Source: Isochrysis galbana | Taxonomy: Eukaryota > Haptophyta > Isochrysidales > Isochrysidaceae | DNA: 64,000 nt | Direction: 5' to 3' | NCBI GenBank assembly: GCA_018136815.1 | Contig: CM030932.1 | Coordinates: forward strand, 7,331,628 to 7,395,627 | In this document: positions 42,601 through 52,504 of the stretch, piece after piece | How positions within the stretch are numbered: position 1 is the stretch's first letter | Layout of the letters: each line of letters opens with the position of its first letter | The notes under the pieces: generated by a model | What the model saw: the letters and a program-made list of their open reading frames with translations, nothing else | Database searches by the model: none | What the model was told of the DNA's origin: nothing | Made by a program: the position numbers and the translations under genes

Positions 42601-43972
42601 TGCCTACCACGATCGCTCCGGTCACCTTGGAGTTTCTCGAATGTCTGGTCTTCTTCGTACTCGGGTATACTGGCCTGGCATGTCTTCCGACGTTGCGTCC
42701 TACGTCCGAGAATGCCACGAGTGCACCCTCGCCAAGCCGCTACCTAGGGCTCTAGCGTCGCCCTCCGGTCTCTCTGTGGGTACCTACCCCTTTGATGTGG
42801 TCTACTGCGACGTGCTCTCGCTGGCTCCCACTCACAACTTCGTGCCTGGAGTCTCGGGTTACGACAAGCTGGTCGTCTTCATCGACTCGCTCACTCGATG
42901 GATTGAGGCTGAGCCGTCGAATGGGGATCCCTCGTCGGAGATGGCCTTGGACATGTTCATCCGCTTGATTGTGACGCGTTATGGAGTCCCTAGGCAGCTT
43001 CGAACCGACGCCGGTTCGAATCTATGTTCGGTTCTTGTTTCGCGTATTCTGGAGCTCACCGGGACTGATTTGTCGAGTACAGAGCCGTACCGACATGAAG
43101 GTGTAGGCTTCGTCGAACGCGCTCAGCAAACGCTCATCCGTTTGATGCGCGCCTCGAACGAGGGTGGCAGCCATTGGGTCGACCATTTGCCGTTCCTACT
43201 CCTCTCGTTGAGGGCTTCTTCCGGTCGTGTCACCTCTCGGTCTCCAGCGTCTTTGATCTTTGGGCGTGAGCTGCGTCTGCCCGCTCAACTCTCTGATCCG
43301 AAGTCTGTTTCGCCAACTGCTCTCGAGGCGGCGTCCGCCGACGTTCGCTCGTACGCATCCAGGCTCAATGCGAGCCTCCGCCTCTCTTGGTCCAGCGCTC
43401 TCGAGGCTACCCTAGCCGCTCAGGCTGAGTCGGTCCGTGACGCTACGATCAAGTCTCAAAGACCAGCTCGTTTCGAACCTGGGGATCGCGTCTGCATGCG
43501 ATTACCAGGCCATGCCAACAAGTTGCAATTCATCTACTCGGGTCCCTACCGCGTCGTAGAGGCTCTGTCCGACACTAGGTACCGACTCCGTGATCTGGAG
43601 AACCGGTTAGTCAAGGAGGAGGTGCATATCTCGAACCTCCGGCCGTATCATACTTTCGTTGATGAAGAGCCGCTGGCTGACGACGAGTACATCGTTGAAA
43701 AGTTGCTCGATCGTCGTAGCCATGGCGATTCTATCGAGTACCTCGTGAAGTGGCGTGGCTATGCTCTTCGAGAAGCCACCTGGGAGCCTCGTTCCGAGTT
43801 GCTCCGTCGTTGTTCTGATTTGCTTGATGATTATGATCGCTCCGTCGAGGAGACTTGTCCAGAAGATGTTGAGTCCCCGGAAGCAACTTCTTCGTCAGCC
43901 AGGGATACTCCTCTTCCTCCCGTTCTCGATGCGCCGTCTTCGCGCACTCGATCCAGGCTCCATCCTCGTTGA
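36660..43972 (+). pseudogene. pol: Pol polyprotein with methyltransferase-like domain, copy 2 (one frameshift)
   Basis: ATG 36660 to stop 43972, about 2,437 residues if the single break is ignored. A run of four C at 37454-37457 (five in copy 1) puts a TGA at 37458. Domains by position: Ser/Pro/Asp-rich leader 36660-37690; methyltransferase-like 37700-38370; disordered linker to 39480; aspartic protease with LADTGAGPSV (39605) and LLLGNDFLAAH (39824); reverse transcriptase 40700-41400 with LDLASGFWGIP (41008) and YLDD (41198-41209); RNase H 41680-42070 (TDGAS, ELLAALE, DADGLSRL); integrase zinc HHCC 42605-42735; integrase core with CDVL, RTDAGSN and FVERAQQ (D, D, E), 42780-43280; chromodomain 43684-43850 (EYLVKWRGY, ATWEP). 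It would replicate and insert the element; chromodomains typically steer integration to modified histones. Confidence 0.9.
37700..38370 (+). other. Phage-type cytosine-methyltransferase-like domain inside pol
   Basis: The SAM-site region reads RVLVVGEASGVVSSMF then AHVATCDLRPSE (from about 37771). Motif IV is LVVAHPPCTYLSEVSCQWL (about 37930), with the Pro-Cys typical of C5 cytosine methyltransferases. The motif VI equivalent is AVENPRMHAEAS (about 38070), Glu-Asn-Pro where classic enzymes have Glu-Asn-Val. Then come QFVQPWQHGTG, KATGLYL and LPPLQPS. The ordered set (PPCTYLS, ENP.MH, QPW..G, KAT.L.L, LPPL.P) is the one I know from phage-encoded putative DNA cytosine methyltransferases, rather than from host DNMT1/CMT/DNMT3. 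No separate target-recognition domain is obvious. Copy 1 carries the same domain intact (29100-29780). Activity is not proven. Confidence 0.8.
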
Positions 43973-44359
43973 TCCCATGTCTTGGGTAAGGGACCCGTCC
44001 CTCTAGGCTAGCCCCACGCCTCGGCTAGGGCTCCGAGTCCAAATTTCTGTCAGAGCGAATCATGGAGGTGCTGAACGCGTGCTGCCTGCGCTCTACACCC
44101 GGCGCAACACCCGAGCAAAGCTCCTGTAAAAGGGAGAAGTGGGTGGGGCAGTGCGTACGAAAGAGGCCGCCGCGTTAAGCCGCCGATTTCGTGCTCGCTT
44201 TGGATCCAAAGGGTGTTCTTGTCTCCACGTTTCGCTCGCTATGTTTCGTTGCTTCTTGTTCCGATTCTGACCTCTGGTCAGCTCAGGTTCCAAGTTCCAG
44301 GTCTCTGTTTCCAGGTTCACCGCTCGACATCGGGAGACGTCTCGATCTTAGTCGGGGGG
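43973..44359 (+). other. 3' untranslated region and polypurine tract of copy 2
   Basis: 387 bases between the pol stop and the LTR. No coding. It ends AGTCGGGGGGTG, the G-run at 44353-44359 being a plausible polypurine primer for plus-strand synthesis. Confidence 0.7.
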
Positions 44360-45682
44360 TGTCGCATTCATCCCAGATGATGCGATTTCCAGGCTCTTGA
44401 TTCCAGGTCCTTCGCCGTGCGGCCACACGGTGAAGCTCAGGTACATCTAGGTTGGTAGGGTTCGTCCCTAGCGATCTAGAATTCGAGTTCTTGTTTCGTT
44501 CCTTCTAGCCTGTTTGTCAGGTCTAGATTCCAGGTTTCCTCCTTTCGGGTAATCTTGACCCAAAGGAGCCAGGTCGCCTGTCACTCGCTGCGCGCTTGTC
44601 TCAGGCTCTCAGGTTACCTTGTGAAGGCTTGTTTAGCTTCTTGCAAGGCTTGTTGTTTCTTGTTGGGTTCCGGTTCTTTCTTGGGACTTGCTAACTTTCG
44701 TTGTCGTCCAGGCCTGTTCGTCGTAGGTTTTGTTTAGCCTGGTTAGGGTTTCGTTGTCTTCCAGCGTTTGGCGTTCGTCTTGGCGTTCGGAAATTTCCTC
44801 TCACATTCCCTAGGTCCGCTACCCTTGGCTTGTAGGTCCTTGCTTCTTTCTTCTCGGTCAAGGTTTTGGCGAGCGAGTCGGTTGCTCTAGCCGCTCGAGA
44901 TTTGAGGTTTAATTTGCCATCTCCCCTTGGAGATCGGTGTAGGTTCGCTTCCTAGGTGAGGGAATCTTTCCCCTTGATGCAAGCTACATGCAAGCCTTGG
45001 CCCCTTTGGTGTTTCTTCCCCTTGGTTGCTACTCAGGGTTGTTCGTTAGAAGCGTCTAGAAGGTTCACGCTCAACGGCAAGATTTCCTCTGTCGTGAAGA
45101 CATCTCGTTGCGATCTGTATCCAAAGTGATCGCCGTGGTCGCGCGACATGACGCTCCCCTTCGGACTCTCCGCTACGTGGGAAGTTACAACGGAGACACG
45201 CTCCGGCCGTCGCTGCGGAGTCTCTCTCTCTCTCTCGCTCTCTCTCTCCGTCTCTCGCGACGTGTTTGAGTTATCGGTGATTTGGGGTCGCGGTTGCTTG
45301 ATAATTTGCTTGGTTTGGGTGAATGATTCCGGTGTGTTTGTGAGTCGGTGTATCCTGTTGTTCTCAGGCTCTTTGTCCGTCGTTGTTCGCTGCGTCGCTG
45401 CACTCAAGCAGCCTAGGCTCCCTCCCTGAGGGAAGAGTTCTTTGTAGGTCTAACAATCTCTTAAAACCCAACACACTAGGGCCGCTAGGAGCGCCTCGCC
45501 GCCCCACAGTCCTTCGTTCGCCGTTCGTTCCCTGTCCATACACCCGAATGGGGTTGCCCGACCCAGTCCAGAATTTCATTCACCCGACTCCCGGTGGGGA
45601 GGAGGGGCAAAGCGCCGCGCTAGCCGCCGGTGCCGCTCGCGACGGAGTGGCTCAGAGCCCTCCGGTAGCGCTCGACTCGACA
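44360..45682 (+). repeat. Third LTR with leader and gag stub
   Basis: Starts TGTCGC at 44360 and continues past the LTR through the leader into gag (ATG 45548) for 45 codons. At 45683 the identity stops abruptly (CTCGACA then GTGTGTAG instead of AGCACG). It serves as the 3' LTR of copy 2, but also looks like the 5' end of a third, truncated element. Confidence 0.85.
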
Positions 45683-46139
45683 GTGTGTAGCTAGATGTCG
45701 GTTCGGTCGGTCGGTCGTTCAGCCGCGTTCCACGTTCCACACTCTACAGTTCTTTCCTTCTTCCTTCTTCTTTTATTCTCTTGTTCCTGCTCCTCCTCCC
45801 TTTCTTCCCGCCTACACTTTGTCTGTTCAATATTTATATGTATAAAAGAGACCACTCTTCTCCATTTCCATCTCCACCGCCTTTTTTTCCGTTCCCCCCC
45901 CTTGGCCCGACAACTCGACAGCCGACGGCCGACGGCAACACAGAGTACAGCCCGATGCCGAGCAAGAAGCGTGGTGCCGAGCGAGGATCTCCTCCATGAG
46001 GTGGACCATATCGTGGCCAAGCGGCTAGGGCTCGTCCAAGGGGCAAGGGGCAAGGGGAGCCGCAATACTTATTGGTCCGATGGCAAGCACGGTTGGACGT
46101 CGCCATTATCCATTATCCATTATCTATGGTATTAATATA
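45683..46139. other. Unique spacer right of the gypsy array
   Basis: TTC-rich DNA (45745-45800) and a frame with no recognisable domain. No gene supported. Confidence 0.4.
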
Positions 46140-46290
46140 TTTGAGGCCCTCAACTAATATCATAGATAGTAATAGTGCTCAAGAGCTATTACTATCTATG
46201 ATGATAATCCTAATAGCCTCAACATTGCCTATTATCTAGATATTAGGCTAATATATTCACAGTCTTAGTGGGCGCGCGTGAACGATGGGG
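46140..46290 (-). repeat. Hairpin-rich repeat flanking the gypsy array (right copy)
   Basis: AATATCATAGATAGTAATAG and its complement CTATTACTATCTATGATGAT lie 12 bases apart, forming a strong hairpin at about 46156-46207. Read on the minus strand, the block order (CACTAAGACTGTGAATA first, then ATCATCATAGATAGTAATAG, then CTAATATCATAG-like) follows the left copy at 23515-23690. Confidence 0.6.
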
Positions 46291-46612
46291 CGCAAGCGCA
46301 CGGTCGTGGGTGGGTGGCCATTGTTGGCTGGGAGAAGATGTGGAGTGTGTGGGCCATGCTGGCCATGCGGACTCTGTTGGTGCGCAGCTGTCAGCTGTCC
46401 GGGGATGGCACGGGCCGTGGCTCGTGCGCTCGTGCGCACGCACGTGGATCGGGGGGGGCGCCCTCTCTCGGGCACTTTGGGTGCGCGGTGCGCGGTGTCG
46501 AGCATGACCCGATTGTCCGTTGTCCGATCGTCCATCGCGGCGGGGTTGGCGGCAGGGAGCAGGGAGGGGAGCGGCGCGCGCTCCATGACCCTATCAACTA
46601 CCTATCAATTCA
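46257..46612 (-). pseudogene. 5' end of a non-LTR retrotransposon ORF1
   Basis: On the minus strand GATAGGTAGTTGATAGGGTC is followed by ATGGAGCGCGC (ATG 46586). The frame starts MERAPLPSLLPAANPAAMDD and runs 109 residues of Arg/Pro/Thr-rich sequence. The start matches those at 16488 (MERAPPPSL) and 55170 (MERAAATPL). Only the 5' part is present, and it abuts the hairpin-rich repeat. Confidence 0.6.
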
Positions 46613-48045
46613 ATGCTACGTTGAAGAACAATCTATTAAGAGTCGCTATACGGTTTATCTCGCGTGAGCGTGAGCCCACCACCCACGCACACACTTGTTG
46701 GGCGGGTACGCCGGCTGATCGGCTGAGGGCCGGCTGGGCCGGGCGCGCTCGGCCGCGCGCGCCGCCGGCCGTCGGCCGGTGGCCGGGACCCCCCCTAACA
46801 CTGCTAACACCCAGTTAACACCCCCCCCCTCCGCCCAAGGTATTAACGTGCCTCGGGCCCTTCGGGCCCTTGGCCTATCCACGTGTTAGCTCCAAATCAG
46901 AGGGTGGTGGGGTGTTAACATGTTATCTGTCTAACACGTTCCCAGTCCTAGTCCTAGTCCGGCAGCGCCACATACGATAGAAATAGCTAGTAGCTAGGGC
47001 GGTCAAAGTCAAAAAAAAATCTTCTTAAAATTCCCCGCTACATGTGCGGCGTGAGGCAGAGTGCTAGTGGACCTCCCTACTACCCAACCTTAACCCCCGT
47101 CAACCCCCTTCCCCTTCCCCCTTCCCCCCGAGAGCTACCGGGGGACCGAGGACCGAAAAAATCCCTGTCGTATTCCATGCGATGACAGACTTTTACTTCT
47201 AACCGGTGGTTTATTTTAAGCCTCAAGGTCTCGTCGGCGACATTCTACCCCTTCTCTTACTTTCTTTCGATGTCATCAAACGTTCCACGACTGTCTTCCG
47301 TCTTCTCTTCACGCATCGGTTGTAGTCTTCCGTCTTCTCTTCGTATATCGGCGGTAGCTCCACAGCGAGGTCTGCTCTCGGTGTTCCGACTTCTCTGCTT
47401 CGCATGTCTGTGCGCCGATGAGTTGCCTTGGTGCCGACGCTTGACAGTCCGCCCTGAGTGTGGTTAGTTTTTGCCCTGTTTGGTTTAGTTCGTGTGTGTC
47501 TGTGTGACGAGGGAACTTTTTGAGTCCCCGTGTTGTAGTCTCTCGTGTCTACCTTGGACCTAAGAAGCTCTCATTCTCCTTCTCTCTCCTCCTCTAGCTC
47601 GCTAGCTAGCCTCGGCCCTACCCTCCAACGCCGCGCGTTGTGAGCCTCCGAACCTCCGTCTCTCTTCTCGTCCCTCGCACTCGATGGTGGAAGCTGTCAG
47701 ACCCGACTTCTACTATGACCTCTCAGACATATTCCCGCAAGCAACCACCTACGACTCCTTCACGGCCGCGTCAGCTGCCGGCTCGATCGAACGGCCCTCT
47801 GCCCACGAGCCAGTAGTCATCGCGTGTTCGACAATCCCCCGACCCCCGACCCCGAGACCCGAGAGCTATCGGGGGCCCCCGGTAGCTATCGGGGGGCGTT
47901 GGCTCCTGGGGGTTAACATATATATTGTGCGCACTCTTCTCGAGTGTGTCGTTTGCCCATTACCCATTACAGATGGTGCCCTGCTCCGCACCCCCCTAGC
48001 CCCTAGTGAGTGACCGGTGACAGGGCTATTTGCTATTTGTAATTC
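46613..48045. other. Intergenic; possible LTR-element remnant, no intact gene
   Basis: It includes a GCCGGCCG-rich stretch (46720-46790), a TAGGGCGGTCAAA motif at 46995-47007 identical to the TIR-element terminus, and pyrimidine-rich leader-like DNA (47560-47680). A 109-residue frame starts at ATG 47684 (MVEAVRPDFYYDLSDIF) and may be the start of another gag-like protein or of an unknown gene, broken after about 60 residues by CCCGAGAGCTATCGGGGG repeats (47870-47900). Confidence 0.35.
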
Positions 48046-48220
48046 TAATTTGTAGAGCATCTAGTTGGCTAGCACTAGCATCCCTAGCGCGCCACATACA
48101 CCGGACGAGCCATGCACCAACCGCGCACACCCCCATCGCGGGGGAGGGGGAGGGGCTCCGTTGCCGATGAAGGCTACGGACCACAGCACTAAGGTTATAC
48201 TCACATAACAAAAAAACTCT
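48046..48220 (+). repeat. Dispersed LTR-like repeat, copy C
   Basis: ACATACACCGGACGAGCCAT, CCAACCGCGCACACCCCCAT, GGGGCTCCGTTGCCG and CACTAAGGTTATAC match 1260-1370 in the same order, with small insertions in the G-run. Confidence 0.65.
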
Positions 48221-48572
48221 TGCGGCTTCAGACTTCAGGCGAATAGGAAATCCGAATCATAGTCCTGCAGCCTGTAGTCGGAGTACTTCACGTCAGTCAG
48301 TGTAGCAACAGGGGAACTGATCAACCGCGGGCGTGAGCGTGTACCGTGTACGCGATTCCTTCCAATCTTCTGTTTTGATTCCTCCAGCCTTCAGATCGGC
48401 AGGAAGACAACGAGGTACACCGTCGGTCCCAGAACGCTCAACCCTCTCCGCTGCCGTCGCTCTCTTCCTCTCCGGCCCTCTCGCCCTCTCCCTTCCTCCC
48501 TTGCCCCAGCCTTCCCCCCCTCTCCATTCCTTCTCCCTCTGCGCCTCGGCCTGCCATCGTTGTGGGGTGCAG

Positions 48573-50584
48573 ATGGGTTGCGTGTCGCACGGCTGGCTCG
48601 GCCGCCTCTCGTGCTGCCGCTGCCTCGGCTGCGGCAGCGGGGCACCCGCTCATCCGCCTCCCGACGCTGACTTTATGCAGAGGCTCAAGCAGAAGGCGGC
48701 GGCGAAGGGGGGAAGTGGCACGCCGGCAGATGTACAGGCGGCGGACTTGCAGCTCGAGCACCTCGACTTGGGAGCGGCCGAGAATGTCCTCAACCTCATC
48801 ATGGGGATGGCGCTGCCGTACGCAAGGCTCGCACTCGGCAAGATGATCCACATGGTCTCCGAAATGGAAGGGGAGGAGGCGGGGCTGCCGCTCGGTCGAC
48901 CCAAGTGGCTCAGGGACGAACAATATCTGCGCAAACCAGCCGCTAGACTCATCATCCTCAAAAAGGATGAGGACGGTGACGGGCACTCAGACATCGACCC
49001 TAGGACGGCTATCAAAGAGATTGATGTAGACCTGGTCGATACGAAGCTCCTATCGACCAAATCAAGTGAGACGGCCGCAATACTCCCGTGCCGCACGTCG
49101 CGTGTGCAGTTTAGCATTCGAAAATTGGCGCGATCGGCCGGCGGCTGCCTTCTGCGTGGGGCTTGGCTCGGTAGCACTTTTACATATTACCGTGAACACA
49201 TCTTGGTCACATCCTCTCTGTGAGATAGCTCTTTGCACGCACAGAGCGCTGGAGCACGCCCGAGGAATCCGCGGCAAATGACACGGTGGCTGCACCCATT
49301 TGCGTCGGATTCCCGATTCGCACAAGCCCAGCTTGTCCGACACACTCTCACACCAAGCTCGCGCAGCCCAAAGGGGAAAGGGGACTCATAGCCGCGTCCT
49401 TGCACACCTTGCAACGTAGGTAAACACCTCGTTGCCAGGGCGTCAGATACCTACGATGAGCACGATGGCCCGCACATGATATACGCAGAGTTTACCTCCA
49501 TCATGACGCTTGAGCTCCACGAGGACGTCGACTTCAAGCTCGTGATCGACCCCTCGAATGCGCTCATGCAGTGCGTGCTCGCTGCAGCCTACTCCCTTGT
49601 GGCCACATCCCGTGTTTGCTAGGACCTTTTCGCTCGTGCTGTACCGAGCGCCTGGATTGTGCTTCGAGGCGCAGCCCTGCCTTCGAGACCGATTGTGTCC
49701 GGCGCTTTGGGCATGCACGATTTCATTGCCGTGGCACGGGGTGCTTTTGAGCGGAGGGATGGGCCTCTGCTCTCATCTTGCGCACATGCATCACTCATCC
49801 GTTGGCAGGATTTCCAAGGAAACGAAGTCTCGCTTCCTTTCGTGGATTTCACGCAAATCCGCTCAGGCCGTCAAATGGGCGACTCCATCACTGAACCTTG
49901 AGCTTAATCGCTTCCGGATGGAGTGCTCAATCGAGGTGGGGTTTAACATGGACTGCTTGACTTTCAAGTTCACCAAACCGGCCAAAGTGCGTGTGCTTGC
50001 ACCGAGGAGGACCAGGCCAAACCTCAGCGCAGTGCCTCTCAGCGACTTGAGCCAATCCCCTCGCCTAATGGTGCTGACTCTCCAGGTCGATTGGGACATT
50101 GAGTTCGGTGTTTCTCCTTTTGGTCGTGTCGACTTTGAATTCCCCGATTGGTTCGAGGACTCGATGATCCCGAAGGCAATCGAGTTCGCGATCGCCAGCC
50201 TTGTGGGGGTCCGGTTTCGTATCCCAATGAGGTTCGCCGATCAGCTGGCTGGCGAGGCCTTGAGCAGCCCCTTATGTGCATGTCAGCAATGTGCTCGTGT
50301 CCCATTCCTCACAAGCCATCTATGCAAGGACGCTCGTATGCGCGGGCTGCTGGCTCCATGAGCCCACGCCCCTGTGGCGACTCACGTTCTCATCGGACTG
50401 CTCGGCTCTTAGTCGTGTGAGCCCACAGCGCCCTTCTCCCCGACCTCGATTCGCTTGCAGGTACATGAACAAAATGCTCAAAGAAGAGGAACCTACCGAG
50501 GCCGATGGAAAGCCCGAGCACGAACCTTTACCAAGCTCTGCGAGGGTGGCATTGCCGGCGCTCCGACGATCGACAAGCGTCTAG
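48573..50584 (+). CDS. Unrecognised Met-Gly-Cys protein, probably membrane-anchored by lipid
   Basis: Five exons join in phase: 48573-49065, 49447-49570, 49809-49986, 50086-50231 and 50461-50584, all GT-AG, giving about 354 residues. It begins MGCVSHG with a CC and two further Cys within 20 residues, the classic context for N-myristoylation plus palmitoylation. Helical middle (LEHLDLGAAENVLNLIMGMA), an acidic stretch (KKDEDGDGHSDIDP), then a second half with alternating hydrophobic strands (MECSIEVGFNMDCLTF, VDWDIEFGVSPFGRVDFEF) and a short basic/acidic tail. The strand-rich part recalls lipid-binding beta modules, but I do not recognise the family and assign no function. The phase-consistent joins across four introns make a real gene likely. 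Confidence 0.7.
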
Positions 50585-51107
50585 AGTTGCGTAGCTGCGC
50601 GGTCTTTGAGCAGTTTTCACTTCATAATGGCCCATGCGTTGCAACGTTGGTGGCCAGGAGGGACGACACCTACATAGCGAGGGGGCTTGCCATTAATGTT
50701 GTGGCACATCGCGGTATACTCGTTAGAAATGGGCCATTATTGGTGCATACCAGCAACAACAGCCAATGTGCACCGCAACGGTGCACCTCAATGGCGATAT
50801 TCATCATCACTCCAACTCAGCTCATGCAAGTCGTAATCTGTCTCGTATACTATGTGGTGAGTGTCATGTGTGGAACATGTGTGAATGTGTGCATTTGTCA
50901 CACATGAGGACAAAGGTCGAAAAGCGTTCAATTGCCACCACCACGACCTCAAGTGTCGAAAGGCTTCGAATCACCACCGCAGCGGCCATGTCGAAAGGTT
51001 TTCTAGAGCTAAGGAGAGGGCGATGTCGTGCTATCGCGCATGCACGCGAGTGCCAAGTCTTATATTGTGGATAGCCCTGAATCTTACAGAGTATTTTATT
51101 ACTCCCA
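50585..51107. other. Intergenic, no gene seen
   Basis: Downstream of the Met-Gly-Cys gene. Short frames only. The block TTTTATTACTCCCATCATTC at 51094-51113 recurs exactly at 55611-55630. Confidence 0.45.
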
Positions 51108-51113
51108 TCATTC

Positions 51114-51260
51114 AACCTATTCTTAGAGTAGGGGTCATGGGGGGGGGGGGGGGGGGGTGCGCCTCTCGCCCCTCCCCTCAGGCACTTACGCCCCTCCAGG
51201 GGGGCCTGTCAGACATCCTCATGCCATGCCTTTTGGCATGTGCTGAGCACTCAACTCACC
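51114..51260 (+). repeat. Possible 5' end of a non-LTR element
   Basis: CCTATTCTTAGAGTAGG (a weak stem) is followed by GGTCATGGGGGG and a poly-G run, then Arg/Pro-coding GC-rich sequence and a GCATGCC-like hairpin (CATGCCATGCCTTTTGGCATG, about 51221-51241). The arrangement resembles the stem-loop plus GGTCATGG modules elsewhere. Evidence is weak. Confidence 0.35.
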
Positions 51261-51591
51261 CAACCAAACACTCCTAGACGGCACACCGCGACGCGCAACC
51301 CCACGCTCACCCCCATTCCAAAGCGTACTGCGTATTGCGTACTGACGCCCCACCCAACCATCTCAGAGACACAGACAGATAGACAGCTCAGACGGCCCCC
51401 GAGGCCGGCGGGGCGAACGAGGGGGGGGGCCGGATGGGACGTCAGGCTTTTATCAGGTTCTAATAGAAGGTCGTCAGGTCTATTGGACCTAATAACCTGC
51501 TATCAGGTCGAAGGTATTAGAAGTTAAATTCCAATTTTATATTCATAAGTGAAAGAAGGAACGTGGTGCGTGGCCGTGCGGCCGTGCGGCG

Positions 51592-52370
51592 ATGGCAACG
51601 AGCGACAACAACAGCAGCTCCCTCAGCAGTTGCAGCAGGGGCCATGACTGGGGCAGACAACCGCTGGAGGACCTCGAGGGTAGCGCATTGGAGTGGTCCA
51701 CCATCGTCGAGACGGATGGGCGTGCAAAGAACGTGCGCCCGAAGGCCTGCATCTTTTGCGGGCAATCTACGTAGGTGGGCCACTGAACATTCGGCAGCAT
51801 TTGGATCGGAGGATGCCCAAGCGCAATGTGCGCGCGTGCCGACCGAGGGTGGAGTGGATGGAGAGGCACTCAGAAGTGGTTGGGGAGCTGCGCCGGCGCG
51901 CAAGGGCAGCAGAGCAAATGGCAGCTTGTAAGAGGGAGCAAGAGGAGAATCGGATGCAAGGCCGAGCGATGGCGGATGATACGAGCGCATGCTGTGGAGG
52001 AGCTCTCACATCCCAATCTCCCATACCTCCGCACTTCAAGGCGGTCACCGTTGAGGATGTTGCAGAAGCATGGCTCAAAGTGCTCGTGAAGAAGGCGCTG
52101 CCCCTCGACTTGGTGGATGATCGCCTCTTTCGCGAGGCGATCGCTGTAACAGCGAAATGCGGCTCCAGAAATGTACTCGTGGGTGCAGAAGTTCGGATGC
52201 CAACCAGGAAGACTTTCACCCAAAAGATTTTTCCCGCGTTCGACAGCCGCCTCGATGAAAGCATTCGCAAGAAAGTGCACAATATGGCTGGGCTCACTGG
52301 GGTTACCTTAATCTCTGATGGTTGGACAAACGTGGAAAGCAAACCAATCATCAATTGTCTCGCATCCTTG
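51592..52370 (+). pseudogene. hAT-family transposase, 5' part, broken
   Basis: The ATG at 51592 leads to a BED-type zinc-finger start (RPKACIFCGQST), but the frame then meets a stop at 51772. The continuation GGPLNIRQHLDRR lies in another frame, so a one- or two-base shift near 51770 separates CXXC from the HX-type half. Further on, the second frame carries a coiled helical part, then the catalytic-domain start with LISDGWTNVESKPIINCLA (about 52308-52364), the DUF659 signature of hAT transposases. Soon after (about 52370) the match ends and GC-rich sequence joins the adjacent minus-strand retroelement. The C-terminal dimerisation part is missing. Confidence 0.75.
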
Positions 52371-52504
52371 CCAGTGGCCCGCCGCCGCCTTCGCGGCCGT
52401 GGACCGGCTGCTCGCCGCACTCGCTGCGCGCGACCGACCGCCGCGCTGCGCGTCGCCTCGCGTTCCACCTGCGCGGGGCCGCGCGTGTCCCGATAGGCAT
52501 TTTG

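Larger units (their letters stand above)
32419..45480 (+). mobile_element. Ty3/gypsy chromovirus, copy 2, near-complete
   Basis: LTR and leader (32419-33605), gag (33606-36323), pol (36660-43972), 3' untranslated region with a G-rich polypurine tract directly before the next LTR (44360 to about 45480). From LTR start to LTR start it spans 11,941 bases, large for this superfamily. RT-RNase H-integrase order and a C-terminal chromodomain place it with the chromoviruses. It is interrupted only by one single-base frameshift in pol. Confidence 0.9.
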
